Assembly: GCA_009774055.1 (NCBI GenBank)
Contig: VSNB01000055.1
Span: 1 to 15,208 of the forward strand
Source of the DNA: Clostridiales bacterium
Lineage (GTDB): Bacteria > Bacillota > Clostridia > Oscillospirales > Oscillospiraceae
Reading direction: 5' to 3'
DNA length: 15,208 bases
In this document: piece after piece, positions 13,809 through 15,208 of the stretch
Layout: each line of letters begins with the position of its first letter
Numbering within the stretch: the stretch's first letter is position 1
Notes under the pieces: generated by a model
The model's input: the letters and a program-made list of their open reading frames with translations, nothing else
What the model was told of the DNA's origin: nothing
Database searches by the model: none
Position numbers and translations under genes: made by a program

Positions 13809-14117
13809 CTACGCCATAATCTGCAGATGATTGCGCTTGAACAGCGCCGCGTCGGCGCCGTATTGGCATGCCAGCGCCTCGTCGTTGGCAAGGAAGCCCT
13901 CGTAGAGCTCCTTCGGAATCTTCTGCGGCGGGACGCGCGCATAAATGGGGATGTTCAGCGTATGCCTGCACTTCCTGCACTGGTAGATCAGCCAGACGTC
14001 CAGCTTGTTCTTGTTGGCATTGACCCGGAACCGCCCGGTATTGATAAAAACGGCCTTCCGTCCGCAGCGGGCGCACTTGTGGACGACCTTGTATTCTTTT
14101 CTGTTTGAATAGCGCAT
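13809..14117 (-). CDS. DUF1062-like zinc-ribbon protein, probably C-terminally truncated
   Basis: The 102-aa product has a zinc ribbon formed by CARCGRKAVF (CxxC) and YQCRKCRHTL (CxxC), separated by GRFRVNANKNKLDVWLI. This is the pattern I know from the N-terminal half of DUF1062 proteins. After FLANDEALACQYGADAALFKRN the sequence stops with TAG at 13811. Family members as I recall them continue for a further roughly 80-100 residues, so the gene is probably shortened. It may still be translated: AGGAG lies close before the ATG at 14117. Function of the family is unknown. Confidence 0.75.
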   Translation of the reverse strand: MRYSNRKEYKVVHKCARCGRKAVFINTGRFRVNANKNKLDVWLIYQCRKCRHTLNIPIYARVPPQKIPKELYEGFLANDEALACQYGADAALFKRNHLQIMA

Positions 14118-14145
14118 CGTATCTCCTGTATCTGTTTCCGATACG

Positions 14146-14189
14146 GCGGCTATTACCTCTATTTACTTATTTGCAATAGCCGCGGCTAT
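14146..14189. promoter_or_regulatory. Triplicated 8-mer with overlapping dyads upstream of the DUF1062 gene
   Basis: GCGGCTAT occurs at 14146-14153 and 14182-14189, and its complement ATAGCCGC at 14176-14183. The last two form a perfect 14-bp palindrome (14176-14189); the first and second make a 9-bp inverted repeat. This lies 29-72 bp before the DUF1062 start, where a minus-strand promoter (possible TTGCAT -35 near 14195) is expected. A regulator binding site is plausible. Confidence 0.4.
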
Positions 14190-14232
14190 GCAAAATGGAT
14201 AGGTCTGAGCAAAACCGTTTCCTCCTTTCGTT

Positions 14233-14335
14233 GCCCCTGCCGGGGCGGGATCTTTGTCCCCTGCGGGGGGACGGGGGCCTACTTTTCCCTCGTGGGAAAA
14301 GTAGCAAAAGCACGCTCAAGGGGGCGGGCCCCCTT
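14233..14335. repeat. Array of four adjacent hairpins
   Basis: Four inverted repeats stand in a row: GCCCC/GGGGC (14233-14246), GTCCCC/GGGGAC (14256-14272), an 11-bp stem CTACTTTTCCC/GGGAAAAGTAG with TCGT loop (14279-14304), and an 8-bp stem AAGGGGGC/GCCCCCTT with only GG between (14318-14335). No supported gene overlaps. It has the look of a dispersed intergenic palindromic repeat. Confidence 0.6.
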
Positions 14336-14686
14336 AAGGATCCTCCAAATTACGGGGGTAATTATTTTGCGCTACGATCTGGTAGACTGTCTGTCCTGCG
14401 TGGTGCTTTGGGCCGCCAGGAGGCGAAGCGTCTGCGGATACGCCCTATCGTCAGGCGAAGCAGCGGGGTGGTTCAGTACGAGAATGCGCAGCGCCGGTTG
14501 CTGTCCTGAAAATTTAGCGGGAGGTTGCATCTTATCGGGCAACTTTCCCCTCTTTCCCGGACACTGTTGAGGGAAGACAAACCTCCGAGTTTATAGGCAC
14601 TAAAGCAAGTCGAACCCCGATCCAGGTACCGGATCGCACACCGGGCTGAACAAAAGGTGTGCAAATTGCACCTTGTAAACTGAATA
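14336..14686. other. Intergenic stretch without a supported gene
   Basis: I see no credible coding region: open frames here lack ribosome binding sites and familiar motifs. It contains a CGATCC/GGATCG inverted repeat (14618-14636), a GCACACC/GGTGTGC pair (14637-14662) and a bulged AAGGTG/CACCTT dyad (14655-14674). The last two fall just after the stop of the minus-strand DJ-1 gene and may act in its 3' end. Confidence 0.5.
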
Positions 14687-15208
14687 TCAGCCGCGCAGGC
14701 CCGCTTCCTCCAACCAATTGTCCCAAGCACCCCGTGCCTCCTCCATGATCTCTGGCGGAAGATGGAAGATGAAATCCTCTTCCGTATAGTTTTCCCCCGA
14801 CATATCGGAAAAGACGGTATCTGAACAGTCAATGCCCACTTTATGACCCACTGCCGCCGCAAACTCCCGGAACGCTCCGCCGTAAGCGGTAATCAAATTT
14901 CCGTCCTCCACCAGAAACGTGCGGACAACTCCCTCTCTGGGCACCACCGGGAACGCGTCCAAAAATTCCTCAAATACGCCGTGCGTAAACCGCTTCCCCT
15001 CCAGCAGCCCTGCCTTCCCCAATAATAACGGTGCGGAGGATATGGCGGCAAGGACGATTCCCTTGTCTCCCCGGAACTGCTCCAAAAATCGGATATTCCT
15101 TTCATCCAGCAGAGGGGGCAGCGGCTCCCAGATGCCCGGCAGGACCAGGCAGTCGAACTCCTCCCGGCGAAACTCCTCAAACCCCTTGTCCGGCAGGACG
15201 GTGAATCC
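14687..15208 (-). CDS. DJ-1/PfpI-family protein (5' end outside the window)
   Basis: Reading leftwards in frame from the window edge, 173 residues precede the TGA at 14689-14687. The order fits the DJ-1/PfpI Rossmann-like fold: a strand and loop EEFDCLVLPGIWE (conserved Asp and PG), then KGIVLAAISSAPLLLGKAGLL, the nucleophile elbow, then FLVEDGNLITAYGGAFREFAAAV, the usual late TS/G-A-x-x-E/F segment. The elbow Cys of DJ-1 and PfpI is replaced by Ser (AAISSAP). The normal redox or protease-type chemistry is therefore unlikely to apply unchanged. The short ending after IMEEARGAWDNWLEEAG looks natural. Start and promoter lie beyond 15208. Confidence 0.88.
   Translation of the reverse strand, partial: GFTVLPDKGFEEFRREEFDCLVLPGIWEPLPPLLDERNIRFLEQFRGDKGIVLAAISSAPLLLGKAGLLEGKRFTHGVFEEFLDAFPVVPREGVVRTFLVEDGNLITAYGGAFREFAAAVGHKVGIDCSDTVFSDMSGENYTEEDFIFHLPPEIMEEARGAWDNWLEEAGLRG

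Noticed and set aside
14605..14640. tRNA-like GGTTCGA on the minus strand
   Set aside because: No matching T-stem, acceptor stem or anticodon arm can be formed around it.
14532..14862. Minus-strand frames running into the DJ-1 gene's 3' region
   Set aside because: No ribosome binding sites or familiar motifs; they overlap the well-supported DJ-1 frame.

Overview
The window looks like a chromosomal segment of a GC-rich Gram-positive gut anaerobe of the class Clostridia, most likely Oscillospiraceae (Flavonifractor/Lawsonibacter-like). The reasons are the strongly GC-biased third codon positions, AGGAGG-type ribosome binding sites, a tRNA-Thr T-box in front of thrS, sigma-A promoters with extended -10 boxes, and protein families typical of that group (a TGS-less ThrRS, a soluble hybrid kinase, the 63-aa product, VanZ, DUF1062). 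The taxon is inferred from sequence style, not from a database match. I saw no rRNA, tRNA, CRISPR array or origin.

Layout. (1) 1-2113, minus strand: a run of extracytoplasmic proteins. A small secreted Cys/His-rich protein overlaps a solute-binding lipoprotein gene, followed by a terminator and the start of a second lipoprotein cut by the window edge. These genes look AT-richer than the central block. (2) 2121-2441: a 111-bp inverted-repeat (MITE-like) element and divergent promoter-like sites. (3) 2442-10879, plus strand, GC-rich: an orphan cytoplasmic hybrid histidine kinase; a T-box-controlled thrS; then an apparent transcription unit of pyridoxamine kinase, recG, a small AAA ATPase and a 63-aa protein, with overlapping or closely spaced ends. 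(4) 10880-14690: a zone of decay. It holds the tail of a sugar-ABC permease, an internally deleted IS1182-like transposase, an internally deleted YdcF-like gene, an apparently shortened DUF1062 gene and several long hairpins. Embedded in it are two genes that look intact: a TipA-type MerR regulator (minus) and a VanZ-family membrane protein (plus). (5) 14687-15208, minus: the 3' part of a DJ-1/PfpI-family gene running off the window.

How it works together. Threonyl-tRNA shortage should be sensed by the T-box (specifier ACC) and raise thrS. The pdxK-recG-ATPase-63aa unit has its own near-consensus promoter. The MerR gene has a 19-bp-spaced promoter containing a near-perfect dyad, as expected for an autoregulated MerR protein. 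It also carries a strong internal ribosome binding site that would give a stand-alone ligand-binding domain of almost exactly the TipAS size. That dual-product arrangement, and the cluster of gene remnants around it, are the points most worth a second look.
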